NCBI RefSeq assembly: GCF_015832195.1 | Contig: NC_052032.1 | Location: 3,788,618-3,852,617 of the forward strand | Reading direction: 5' to 3' | Source: Motacilla alba alba | Taxonomy: Eukaryota > Chordata > Aves > Passeriformes > Motacillidae | Length of the DNA: 64,000 nucleotides | In this document: piece by piece, positions 1 through 10,380 of the stretch | Layout: every line of letters starts with the position of its first letter | How positions within the stretch are numbered: position 1 is the stretch's first letter | Made by a program: the position numbers and the translations under genes | Notes under the pieces: generated by a model | Database searches by the model: none | What the model was told of the DNA's origin: nothing | The model's input: the letters and a program-made list of their open reading frames with translations, nothing else

Positions 1-1824
1 CAGTTACCACACCAGGAGATGGGGAGAAATGCAACAAATTTCAAATATCAGAACATCCACAGCAATTCATGAGCTAGACCTTGGGGAAGGACAAGTGTTT
101 TACCTTCTCTGGAGGCAACAGACTGATTAATTCCAGGACCATGATGAAGCCATCCCACCATGGGCACAGCCTCCGTTTGTCTTCCAATCTACCTGACGCC
201 TGTGAGTCCAAGGGAACAGGAGGGGATCTTTTGGGGTCTTCTGTTCATGAAGGGGCAGGAAAACCCCCACAGATTTGCACGAGACATGGCTCATATTCAT
301 GACTACACACATAACCAATATGCCAGGCAAGTAAAATAAATTTTTAGATGAAGACATGGTCTCTTTACTGGCAGGCACTCACAGAAATAGGATTTGCTAT
401 ACAAGATCGTGCCTCTGATCTATCAAGACAAATTTCTCTCCTTCAACTTGAGCTATTATCTAAGCTCACACTGAGGGGTTTCTTTGCTATCTGATATATT
501 TAGATCAGTGCGCAATTCACACCTAGTCCCTGAAGAAACTGTACTCTAATCTGAAAATTAACGCAGTGAACCATGAAACTTCTTGTTACTTTAAACCACT
601 GTATGGTAAACGTCATTCCTACTGCATCAAACCTTTGATTTGTCACTTTTGTTAGCAGAAACAGAGTACCTGGTTTGTTTGGGATTTTTGCAGTTGACCA
701 ACCGTGTCTAAGGAAACTGCAAAGCTGGAGCCCGAGAGCCTCAGGAAGTACCACCAACTTATTTATTAGGGTGTTTGCTACAGCAAAGCTTCACACAAGG
801 TAAAATGACAGAGCTGGGGGACACAGACAGGCATTTCCCTACCCCTGCTCATTGCACCCAGTGAAAGGCAATCACTCCATGAGGCATGGGAAGGGACTTG
901 GGGTCAGCTGTCCCCAGTGAGCCTGGGCATGGGCACACCTCGACACACCTGAGACACACAGAGAGATGCGCTGGAAGTCACAATCCCGCCTGTCAAGAGA
1001 TACCTGAGCCCCGAGTTAAGCAGGTACTCAAATTATCCTAGGTTTGGATGCCGAAAAACAGGACAGCTGATGGATAAAGCAAAGATCAAAAAAACCCTTC
1101 GGTGACCTGGCAGAGTAAACACTGCACTGCCCAGGTGACATTCGGAACAGTTCTCTCGGAGGACTGGCTGATTACGGCACAGAAATGGCTAAAAGTGACA
1201 AGAGGCAGCTCGGGCACCCCATCCGAGACAGCAGGATCCGGCATCAGGACCGAAGTACGACCACAGAATTATTTCTATTCCCATCCCCCTCCCCACAAAG
1301 CTGAGAGCGGAGGAAAGTCTGCAGCGTTCGCACAGACCCGGGCGCTGGAGTTGAGCGTGAAGCGAGAGCGAGCCTCGAGAATTAACACGAAGCATTTATA
1401 AAACCAGGCTCTGGCTAGAAAAAAACATCCCCTCCCGCTCTGCCAGGCTCAGCGGCATCTCCTCAGGGCTCAGAGCTCAACTTGGAGCACACGAGGCAGC
1501 CCCCATCACTTCCAGCCTGCGCGGGGCTGCTCTCCTCCTCCCGGGGAATGCTCTCCTCCTCCCGGGGCCGGCAGCGGCTGCAGCCTCAGGCCCTGCTAAA
1601 AAATCCCTCCCCGGCAGGAAAGGCAAAAAAAAAAAAGCAAACCCAAAAACCAGGATGCAGCACAGGGGCAGGGTTAGAAAGCCCCAAAGCACATCGAGCC
1701 GCCCGCGGAGCGGGGAGGGCGGACACAGAGCCGGCACGGCGGGTGTCGGATGCTTCGGGGATGCTCCGGGATGGCGGGGCGGGATGCGGGACGGGACGGG
1801 GCGGGAAGCGGCTCGGGCGCCTAC
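1..1824 (-). other. ASTN2: 5' part of ASTN2 intron 1
   Basis: Everything left of the exon 1 donor is intron on the minus strand. ASTN2 is a very large gene and its first intron runs beyond the window. Bases 1480-1824 are still CpG-island sequence and 1100-1480 is a moderately CpG-bearing shore. From 1 to 1100 I see ordinary mixed-composition DNA with no clear repeat, and only short chance reading frames. No further exon is recognisable. Confidence 0.8.
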
Positions 1825-1828
1825 CGAG
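1819..1828 (-). other. ASTN2: ASTN2 exon 1 splice donor
   Basis: On the minus strand the coding sequence reads CTCG and then GTAGGC, with the GT at 1824-1823. The exon ends one base into a codon. This matches the known exon 1/2 boundary of astrotactins, where the next residue is the glutamate after FFTL. The conserved protein ends exactly here, and what follows in frame is unrelated. Confidence 0.88.
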
Positions 1829-2167
1829 GGTGAAGAAGGGCAGCTCGGTGTTGTCCAGATCGTCCTGCACGGCGACGCGGCCGGGCAGCTCGCTGCGGAC
1901 GAAGAGCAGCAGGCGGGACTCGGCGGCGGCGGCGGGCGGCGGGGCGCCGCTCCAGCTGATGTCGTTCTCCCGGAGCACCGGCAGCGTGGACACCGTCACC
2001 GTCTTCACCCGGCAGGGGCCGGGGGGCTCCCGCGACGCCGCGGCGCCGGGCCCGCCGCCGAGCAGCACGGCGGGCGGCGGCAGCAGCAGCAGCAGCAGCA
2101 ACACCGGCGGCAGCACCGGCGGCAGCGGGGGTGGAGCGGCGGCCCGGCGGCGCGGCGGAGCGGCCAT
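1825..2167 (-). CDS. ASTN2: ASTN2 (astrotactin-2), first coding exon
   Basis: Astrotactin-2 is a membrane glycoprotein of neurons. It regulates surface trafficking of ASTN1 and other synaptic proteins and takes part in glial-guided migration. This exon encodes residues 1-114. Residues 15-36 form a proline/leucine-rich signal peptide whose core (23-29) is seven leucines. A small-residue stretch, GGGPGAAAS, follows, and the mature N-terminus begins near residue 45. Conserved astrotactin blocks come next: CRVKTVTVSTLPVLRENDI (52-70), ESRLLLFVRSELPGR (83-97) and VQDDLDNTELPFFTL (100-114). The last block reads FFTL as in ASTN2, not YFVL as in ASTN1. The alanine/glycine-rich spacer at about 74-82 is much shorter than I recall in the human protein. 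I chose the ATG at 2167-2165 because it starts directly before the signal peptide and has G at -3 and G at +4. The coding phase is 1 at the donor, so the split codon finishes in exon 2, outside the window. No other ASTN2 exon is present. Confidence 0.93.
2081..2100 (-). repeat. (CTG)6 run coding the signal-peptide leucine core
   Basis: The plus strand reads CAG six times and then CA; on the coding strand this is TTG followed by six CTG codons (residues 23-29 of ASTN2). A trinucleotide repeat thus encodes the hydrophobic core of the signal peptide. Length changes would alter only the number of leucines. Confidence 0.85.
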
Positions 2168-2234
2168 GCCGGCCGGAGCCAGGCGCAGGAGCGGGAGGCG
2201 AGCGCAGCCGGGCGCTCTGAGCCGCCCCAGCCCC

Positions 2235-2255
2235 GCCGCCGCCGCCGCCGCCGCC
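2235..2255 (-). repeat. (GGC)7 in the ASTN2 5' leader
   Basis: Seven uninterrupted GCC units on the plus strand, GGC on the sense strand, lie 68-88 nt before the start codon. A second run of five units is at 2384-2398, and three GGGGCC hexamers are at 2364-2381. If the leader is translated in the ASTN2 frame, the seven-unit run encodes polyalanine. Confidence 0.85.
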
Positions 2256-2559
2256 CGGGCCCGCCCCCCGCCCCGCCCCGGCCCCGCCGCCGCTCCCCGC
2301 GGACCCTCCGCCCGCCCCGCGCCGGGCTCCGCGCTCCCCGCGCCGGGAGATGCGCTCGGCACCGGCCCCGGCCCCGGCCCCGCGCCGCCGCCGCCGCCAC
2401 AGCGCTCCCGCATCGCCGCCGCGCCCGAGCCGCACAACTGCGCGGCGGGAGAGAGGGGCTTGGGCAAGGGCATGGAGTGACAGGGAGAGGGGGACGGCTT
2501 GGAAGGGACGGACGGAAGGGTTAAACGGGGTGGTGGCGAGACAGTCTTGCGTGTGAGGA

Positions 2560-2754
2560 GGGCGAGTCGCTGGCACAGGTGGCCCAGAGGAGCTGTGGAT
2601 GCCCCCGGATCCCTGGAAGTGTCCAAGGCCAGGCTGGACGGGGCTTGGAGCAACCTGGGATAGTTGAAGACCCTGCCCGTGGTGGAGGGGTGGAACTGGG
2701 TGGTCTTTAAGGTCCCTTCCAATCCAAATCATTCTAGAATTCTGTGATTTTATG
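2560..2754 (+). mobile_element. CR1 LINE 3' fragment at the promoter edge
   Basis: The plus strand carries the usual CR1 3' end: an AGCTGTGG-like segment, CCTGGAAGTGT, AAGGCCAGGCTGGA, then AAGGTCCCTTCCAATCC and an ATTCT-type tail. It is 5'-truncated as normal for CR1. It begins about 390 bp upstream of the ASTN2 start codon, at the distal edge of the CpG island, with its 3' tail pointing away from the gene. Confidence 0.88.
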
Positions 2755-3895
2755 AAAATCCCACTGTCCCTTCTGCCTCTCCCCCATCCAGCTCATTGCC
2801 ACTCCTTCCTCACGCTGTTCTTTCCTTTCAGGGAACTGCCAGGGTGCAAGAGCACAGAAATTAGTTTCCTGAGAGCTTTTACTAATTATTATCTTCTCCT
2901 AAGTGAACAGGCACCTCCGGCATCCAGGGCACACAGGGATGGCTGGCAATGACAAACCTGGAGGGGACAAGCTTATGACCTAGAGCAAAGATTTTAGATT
3001 TGTTGTTTACTAGCCAGCATTTAAATGGGGACCAGAAGGATAGATGACCCTGAGGTCTGATCTCAGATTCCGATATCCCTCCATCACACGGATGCCTCGG
3101 TGCCACCTGAAGGCTGGAGTTTGTGCTTGAAGACAAAACCAGGTGAGCTGCACCGCCGTGATTTTGCTCACACTCTGTCTGGAATTGTGGTGGAGCCACC
3201 TGGCTCTTCCAACTGGAATGATGAGGGTGAGTTTGAAGGCAAACCCTGTCCCTACAGACAAAATAGACACATTTGACCCCAGCCCCAGAGCCCCGTGAAC
3301 TCCTGCATGACTAACAAAGGCAAGGAGAGACAGCCACAGGAGCTGTGAGTCAGTGACTCACAACAACAATTTCCTAGTGACTGCTAATCTACCTGATTTT
3401 ATTTGTAGATGTACATATAAAAGGAAGATGTCAAAACCCTAACAAAGCACGCTTAATGCTCAGGCTTATATTATTTCCACAAGCTAATTAAGAGCAATTC
3501 ATCACATGCCTATTGAGGCAAAACAGCCTTCTGAGATACCTAGGTCATCAAATGTTAAAACCACAAGGGCAGAATGGCAATGAATATGGAATCCAGCAAA
3601 CAAACAGCTCCAGCCCCGTTCCCAGGGGCCATTCCCAGCTCCAGCTTCCAGCCTTAACAAGCTGTAGCCCCGCTGTGGTGTGAGAACAGGAACTGTTTCC
3701 AGCTACAGGAATAGAGAGAAAGCAAAAAGCTCTCCCCAGCAAAACAGGCAACTTGTTGCAAAACATTAAATGTGGGACCCTGGATCTGTCTAAGTTGGAG
3801 AAGTGAAGTTTCTAGGCATGCTGGAAAAAAATAATCAGAGAAAAACGCAGCCCTGTCAGATGTTTGTTGAGAAAAGTGTAATGCTAGGAAAAAGC
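2755..3895. other. Proximal upstream region of ASTN2, no gene seen
   Basis: Unique-looking DNA with no repeat signature and no credible exon. It holds an AP-1 palindrome (3345-3361). An AT-rich stretch at about 3380-3540 has several TAAT-type cores and could be a conserved element. Confidence 0.55.
3345..3361. promoter_or_regulatory. Paired AP-1 sites in a 17-bp palindrome
   Basis: GTGAGTCAGTGACTCAC is a perfect inverted repeat around one central G. It contains two AP-1/bZIP sites, TGAGTCA and TGACTCA, whose starts are 8 bp apart. It lies 1.2 kb upstream of the ASTN2 start codon. Occupancy by a FOS/JUN or small-MAF factor is inference. Confidence 0.5.
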
Positions 3896-4005
3896 TTTCC
3901 TTTCCTTTCCTTTCCTTTCCTTTCCTTTCCTTTCCTTTCCTTTCCTTTCCTTTCCTTTCCTTTCCTTTCCTTTCCTTTCCTTTCCTTTCCTTTCCTTTCC
4001 TTTCC
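3896..4005. repeat. (TTTCC)22 microsatellite
   Basis: Twenty-two uninterrupted copies of TTTCC (110 bp) are followed by a C and a T-run to 4017. It is a pure pyrimidine/purine strand-asymmetric pentanucleotide array, about 1.7 kb upstream of the ASTN2 start. Such arrays can form triplex DNA and change length readily. The in-frame translation (repeating SFPFL) is an artefact. Confidence 0.97.
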
Positions 4006-4017
4006 CTTTTTTTTTTT

Positions 4018-7000
4018 AAGGAAGAAAGGGTAGATTTTGGGCTATCTCAGGCTGGTATTGGTACATATGCTCCTTTCTTTTTCTTATTTTTAAAAATTTC
4101 TTCTAGGCAAGGAGTGCAAAGAACCAGTGCAACACAGATACACAAAGTGACACACGAGTAGCCAACAGAAGTAAATTTTAAATATTTTTTTTTAGGACTG
4201 GAAATCCTAAAAAAGAGAAACATCTCTTTCTTTATAAGGCTCCATCCTTGTTACTTCTATCTCCTTGTAGCCACTTGCTGCACAACTGCATCCATTTGCC
4301 ATAAACAGAGAATTTTTGCTGTCAAGCACCAGGAGATTTTGGTAAGGGGCTGCCCTTGGGCGAGGAAGGGGATCTAGAGATCCCCACTGCTGCTGTCCCA
4401 GCTCTGGGCCATGTGGTTCCTTCTCTCAGTTTGCTGAGGATGCAGCTGAATTGGGGGGCAGGACACGTTTTCGGTGCATCCAGATGTTCCCTGACCTAGC
4501 ACATGCCATCAAGCAGTGAGGTGAACATGTTCTCCAGGGCTTAGAGCTGGGAAGCAAAGGTCAGGAGACACAGGTTGACACACTGCTTTGTTACAGACTG
4601 ACTCCAGGCAGGTCCTGAGGTATGAGAAAGCAGTGGTCCAGCAGTTCTGTATACATCATTTGCTCCATTCGCCTTATTTTTGTAGATTGACAAAGTTCTG
4701 CTAACAGCTCTCTGCTGAGCAGCACACTGAGATTTTCTCAAGTCCTCCTGTACAAGCAGGGACTCGATGATCAAGGGGAAGGTTCTGCAAACCACTGCCT
4801 GCAAATGGGCACTTTCAGCTCCCATTTAGTCTGGATCCTTCCCGGCGTAAATGCAAATCTCCATTCTCATTTTGGGGAGAAAAGGATTCCACCTGCTTTT
4901 TCCTTCCAAAGGATTGAGCTAAAGGCAGAACTTCACTGTTTGAAAACCATCAGTCATATTTTCAAACGAGAATGTGTTAATCCTGCTTTACAACTGAGGT
5001 AACAGGTTTCTATTATCCCCCCCTTTTACAGCACGAAAGCAAATGGCATGAACAGAGTTCTGAGAGTTTCACTTGCTGAAAAAATATTCTAGGAGCATTC
5101 ACAGAAGTTTGTCTAACTTGCAAATTCGGAGATGCTTTAAACCTGAGCAAACCGGGGATTTTCAAGCCAATTGCATAGCCCGTAACCCAGATTGCTATTT
5201 CTAAATGAGGCCTATTTTTAATATCTTTTTCTTCTGCTTCATGGATCCAGCCTTTCCTTGGGGACGCCAGCTCCTGCCTGACCGTCAATTTCGATAGCAC
5301 TGGGGCCAAGAAAGCAGCAAAAACTGCAGTTCCCAGCAAAAACTCCGGGTGGAAATGGAAATCGTCTTACAAGTGAAAATGCATTGCACTGACAAGACCC
5401 ATCTGGGCAGGGTGAGATGGGGGACCTGACGGGTTGTCAGGAAGCACCAGCTCCATTCTCACCTCAGCTGCTGAGTGTGCAGCTTGGGGGCAAATCCCTT
5501 CTTTTGTCCCCAATGCGTTTTCCTATTTATTTTTTTTTTAATCCTCTCACACATACAGGAATGCAAGGAAAATAATTAGTTGCTGGATAAAAATGGATAA
5601 AAAAACACACCGAGGGCTGTGGAAATTATATCTGTACTGGTCCCAAGCGTGGGGGGTTCCACACAGAAAGCAGAAACATTCTCAGTAGGAGCTGGGAGCT
5701 TCTCCACGACTGAGAGGCAGCAGTGGGCTGCTCCCGGGTGGAGCAGCCTCTAGGAGAAAGCAGAGCATATGTTGTGTGTCATGCAAACCAGGAACCTTGG
5801 CTGTGCCTCTATATGCCTTATGCCTCTCTCTGCCCACATTCAGACCTGATTTTCACCTGAGTGGATTTTTTTAGCAGGAGCTTTGAGACATTCAATTTAT
5901 TTCTTAGTCCCAAGCAGAGCAGTTCAGCCCCAGGGTTATTTCCTTCTTCATGACAATACCCCAAATGGGATTGAGGCAAACCCAGGATTTTGTGCCTCTG
6001 TGGAGAGCTTTGTGAAGACATTTTTCTGGAAAGTGCTTAAAGTATCTGTATGATCTAAGTTTAAAATGGATGGTGAAGGGCTAAAAAAAAGTAATTCTCA
6101 TTTAAAGGGTCACAGATGAAGCATTCTTTGACTTTCAATCCCGTGAGCTGTATTTCTGGACACCCAGAACTAATGTACCTTTTATTGGCTGGCACAGATG
6201 AGGAGGTTATTGCAAAGATACCAATAGCAGCTTTCTGAAGTGGTTTTCAATTGGCCCTATTACTAAAGGCATGTACATACAGCAGGGATCATTAAAATGC
6301 ACTATGTATTTACAATACAGAGAGCAATTTGTGCTTGTAATGCCTGTATGTTGAAAATCCTGCTGCTTGCAATCAGAGGAGAAAGTCACTGGTAGAGCTC
6401 GGATGTAATCAGTGGTTTATATTTCACCCTGCCAGGGTCACATCAGCATCAATAACTCTGCTGAAGGAGTAAGAAAGATTTTTTATTATTATTATTGTGA
6501 AGTAAATGCCACAAAATTAATTTTGTTTCCAAGCTGCCGTGTACAAACGCTGCTCCCCAGCCACAGGGTACCTGGCTGTGGTTGGTGACCACAGGCCTCA
6601 AGCTGTGCTTTGCCAGACACAGGAGACAGGCTGGGTCAGCAATTCCAAGAAACACCTCCAGAGAGAGGAGGGGGTGCACGGAGTGCCCGTTGCAACTCGG
6701 TTCTTGCCTCTGGGTTAACAGCCAGCCAAGGGCCCCTCGCTGTGCTCAGAGCTGCAGGAGATGCTGCTTTCTGACACAGCATCAAAACGGGAGCTTCCTG
6801 ACCACTTCCACTGAAGTGCCCTGAGGGGACACTCTGCCAGCTTTAGCCTCCTTGCTTTGGCAGCCAGGAGAGGCTGAATTTTCTCCTCCCTCCTCAGGTA
6901 CAAGTAGTTGGTTCCTGCCTTTTACAGGAGAGCTGTGAACCACCACAGGGCACTGGGAACCAGCCCCTGACTGGGCTCAGAAGGGCTGCAGCGGGAACAG

Positions 7001-10000
7001 GGAGCTGCATCATCTGCACAGCAGGGAAAGGCTGCTCAGGTTTTGGGCTGTGTTAAAACCAACAGCCTCACTCACCAGGGAGGGCTGTGCTCAGGTGCCC
7101 GTGGCATTTTCTAGCTGTCCTCCTGTGACATCCTGCACTGCCTGCTCTTTTTAACTCCCCTGGGGCTCACTGGGGTTTCAGCCAGACATCTCTTGTGTGT
7201 GGTAGCAGCAGGGTCTGAGGCATGTCCAGGACCAAAGCCACACTGGAGAGGGACCTTGCACACCCCGAGGCTGGAGTCAGGCAGATGCCTGCTTCAATCC
7301 CCTTCCCAAACAGCCCCACTGCCAGGCACGGGCCAGCCTGGCTGTCAACAACCCTTACAGAGGAAGGGAAAAGCCAAGGAAAAGTGGAAAGCAACCTGTT
7401 GCTTGAACCAAAAATCCAAGGAAATGAGGCTGTCCCATCCCCTCCTTCAGAACCCCATAACCACTCCATCACTGCCTGCCCTCTGACACGACTTCATGAG
7501 CAGCAACAGCCTCCAGTGTGGCTCCTCTCCTTGCCAAGATGAAAGAAACCTTCAATGCATGTAACTCTTGCACTCTACTTAATTAATCAGTTTTTGCATT
7601 ACAAGTGAAACTTCTTTGATGCATGAAATATTAAGGAGCAGCACAGGGAGGGGAAGGAGGGGGGGAGGTATTGGCTTTCACTGCCTGAGAGATGGATGGG
7701 CTGAGGGAGCCAGGGGCTGAACTGCAGGCAGCACATCTGCAGCAGGACAGCCTGCCCAGGCAGAGAGGTGCCAGCCAGCCAGCCATTCCCTGCACTCCTT
7801 GCCTCTCAAGCAGGTGGATTTTGCTCCATGTTCAGGCCCTACATGCTCATCAAGGTTTGCTCATACAGGCATAGGAAGGGGACAGTGCCTGATTAAACTT
7901 TCATGAAAAATAATCTCTGGTTGATTCATTGTTATTTTTTTTAATCTCATGATGGCTGCAAGAAAGTGAAGTGAAATGAGTCTTGGGTGAAAAGAAACAG
8001 CTCCTTTCTGGAAAAGCCAGACAGGCTTTTAGTCAGATGAGGCTCTCCCAAAGGATGTGTGAGTAGTTATCTGTGTTATGGGTTTGGAAGTGCCATTTCC
8101 ACGCTCAGCTCTGAAGAAGGGAAGGCAGAAATCCACACAGTCAGTGTGGATATTCCTGCAGCCCTTCCTCGTGCACAGCAGGACTCAGTGCCACGGTACC
8201 AGGTGTGTTTGGCACCAGAGAGCCACTGTGCTCTTAGACAAAACCCCAAACCTCCTTTTTCTCCCAAACCATCACATTTGATCAAAGTCCTCTGGCAACT
8301 CTGCAAAGGAGCCCAAGGCAGAACCCTGAGTCTTTGCTTTCCTGCCTGCTCCTCCCCAGCTGACTCATTCAGGAGCTGTGTTGGCTTCTGAAAAGGGATC
8401 CATCAGTTCAGACCTGCTTGTACTCAACCATCAGCCCCTCCAGAGCATCACCATGGGCCTGGCTGCCACAGCCCCAGCCAAGCAGGCAGGTAACACATTC
8501 CCCATAAACAAATGGCAATGGCTGGGCCTGCACTAGCTGCATAAAGGGTAATAAATGAATAAATCTGTTAATTATACCCACCACGGAATTTAATTAGACC
8601 ATCTCTGTTCACTCTGCTTCAGCCAGAATCTCAATTATAAATCTTTATTTTCAAGGTTTCACAGCTTGGACGTAAAAATTTGCTCTGGGCTTAAATATGA
8701 CACACAAGGTCTTCTGTTCAGGGACTGCTCCAGTTTTTTTAACCAATCTTTCTTAAAAAGGTCAGGTTGGGAGACCAGATGGCTTGAGGGGAAGGTAATG
8801 AAGATGCAGGGCTTTTCTGAAAGAGATGGCTGGATGAAATTGTGGGCAGCTTAACAGAGCTGAGACATTATTAAAGGCTGCTGGGTGAAACCACACTCGA
8901 CTCTCCCTGATCCCAAACCGGAGTCCTCGTTGCAAAATGTGACTAGGGCTCCTGCTAAGTGGCATCCCCACTCCCCAGCAGCAGAGATCAAGGGCTGCAG
9001 GGGCTGGGGAGAGGGACCCTCGGGCCCCCGGGGCAGGGCCAGGCAGGAGGAGCTCGCACACCTGGCTCCTGCACAGGGAATGTGCTCCAGGGCTCTCAGG
9101 TGTGTGCTGCTGCTTCCCCCAGCAGGAATCACTCCTCTGCCTCCTCCTTCTCCAAGGAGGCCAGCTGGGTGACCTGGAGTAGCTGGAAAAACACAAGGCA
9201 GATGAGAAATTATTCCACTTTTTAAATTGTTATGATTCTGAAGGTAATTTAGGACCCACCTTTTGCTTTCTGGAGTTGATGGTATTGAAATCCAGTACTC
9301 TGTCTGGGTAAATGTGCTCTGAAATATTCGGATCATTTTAAAATGTCAATAGTGTTCCAGGAAAAACAGAAAACTTGTTTACCAGCAGCAGAAGCATCTA
9401 CAGTCTCCGGTCACATCTTCATCCAATCCAAGGCATGCTATTCCATATTCCCTCATTGAGGTAATGAGTTGATTTGCTTTCCATGCCCTATGCCAAGCCC
9501 CCACCTCCCTCTGAGGGAAAACAGGGATTGTCAGCAGGGCCCAGCTCAACAGCCAGCCCTGAGAAGATTTTTCCAGGTGGCCCCACTGGTCATCCAGACC
9601 ACTGGTCAGCCAGCCCATCTTTTGGCTCAATATATATTTCTAGGAGCACTGCAGATGCCTGTTCATTTACTGCCATGACCACCCTGGCACATGAGAGTTT
9701 TGACATTATTTTCTCCAAGTGCCTGCCCCTATTTCCCCAGCAATGCTGCTCTGCACATCTTACCTGTCCTAAATACTCGTGGAATAAACCAGAACAGATC
9801 TTGGGTCAGCCAGACCCCAGGACTGCTGATTGCATCTTTAGCCAGCAGGTCACAATGGTTTATTTTCTGTCTGGTTTACCACAGAATTTAACCCTTTGGA
9901 AACACTGGCTGCCTGATCTGTGCCAAACTCCTGCTCAGGAGGCTTTGATGTATGGCACGAATTACCGGTAATAAAGAAAAAGATATATGGGATGGATTAA

Positions 10001-10321
10001 TCAAATCATAAATTTCTTAAATCTCTATGGCAGCCCATAAATCAAATTTGGCTGGATGTTACTGGCCCTTTCTCAATGTATAATAGGAAGTAGAGATGAC
10101 CTGTACATACAGAGCAGGGTTTGTTTTTTTTTATGGCAAATTGGGAAACTCTGATTAAATGATTAAAGAGAGTGAACACTTTTTCTATAAGGAGAAGGTT
10201 TATGTGTTTCAAGCTTCACTATTGAGAATACATGCACTTTTTGGAAGGTAAAATGTGTATATTCCCACACTCAGAGTTAAATCAGACATAGAACAGCTAC
10301 TGGATGAGCAGCTACTGATGA
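4018..10321. other. Intergenic DNA, no gene seen
   Basis: There is no recognisable exon, RNA gene or clear transposon over 6.3 kb. Open frames are all under 165 codons, overlap on several frames, and lack recognisable domains. Minor features are T-rich runs near 4060-4200 and 5525-5540, a TTA run at 6482-6496, and an AT-rich stretch at about 8510-8660 with several homeodomain-type TAATTA/TTAATTAG cores. Confidence 0.55.
8510..8660. promoter_or_regulatory. Candidate conserved non-coding element, homeodomain-rich
   Basis: A compact AT-rich block with the cores TTAATTATA, TTTAATTAG and CAATTATAAAT lies between GC-richer flanks. Its composition and motif clustering resemble developmental enhancers. 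No alignment was possible, so conservation is unproven. Confidence 0.25.
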
Positions 10322-10380
10322 CACACCTTGGGTTAGATTAGGTTTGATGAGGCAGACCTTCCAACCATTCTGATTTTTTA
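10322..10380 (+). mobile_element. Possible very short CR1 3' relic
   Basis: GGGTTAGATTAGGTTTGATG followed by CCTTCCAACC and ATTCTGATT resembles the terminal 60 bp of a CR1 element but is much diverged. It could be chance. Confidence 0.3.

Larger units (their letters stand above)
1480..2535 (-). promoter_or_regulatory. ASTN2: CpG-island promoter and 5'UTR of ASTN2
   Basis: Dense CpGs and high GC content surround the first coding exon, strongest from about 1690 to 2520. I see no TATA box at a sensible distance, which fits a CpG-island promoter with dispersed initiation. The transcription start cannot be placed from sequence but should lie between about 2170 and 2530. On the ASTN2 sense strand the region upstream of the ATG holds (GGC)7 at 2235-2255, three GGGGCC units at 2364-2381 and (GGC)5 at 2384-2398. 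These are G-runs able to form quadruplexes in DNA or in the mRNA leader. The frame of the start codon stays open upstream to 2722, so there is no in-frame stop in the putative 5'UTR. Confidence 0.85.

Noticed and set aside
1586..1824. Continuation of the ASTN2 frame past the donor
   Set aside because: Similarity to astrotactin stops exactly at the GT donor; the rest is intron read-through.
1482..2524. Plus-strand frames of 332 and 289 codons
   Set aside because: They are shadows of the GC-rich ASTN2 exon and promoter, rich in Gly, Arg, Pro, Ser and Gln from trinucleotide repeats. The conserved protein is on the minus strand.
3803..4033. Frame with repeating SFPFL peptide
   Set aside because: It is the translation of the TTTCC microsatellite.
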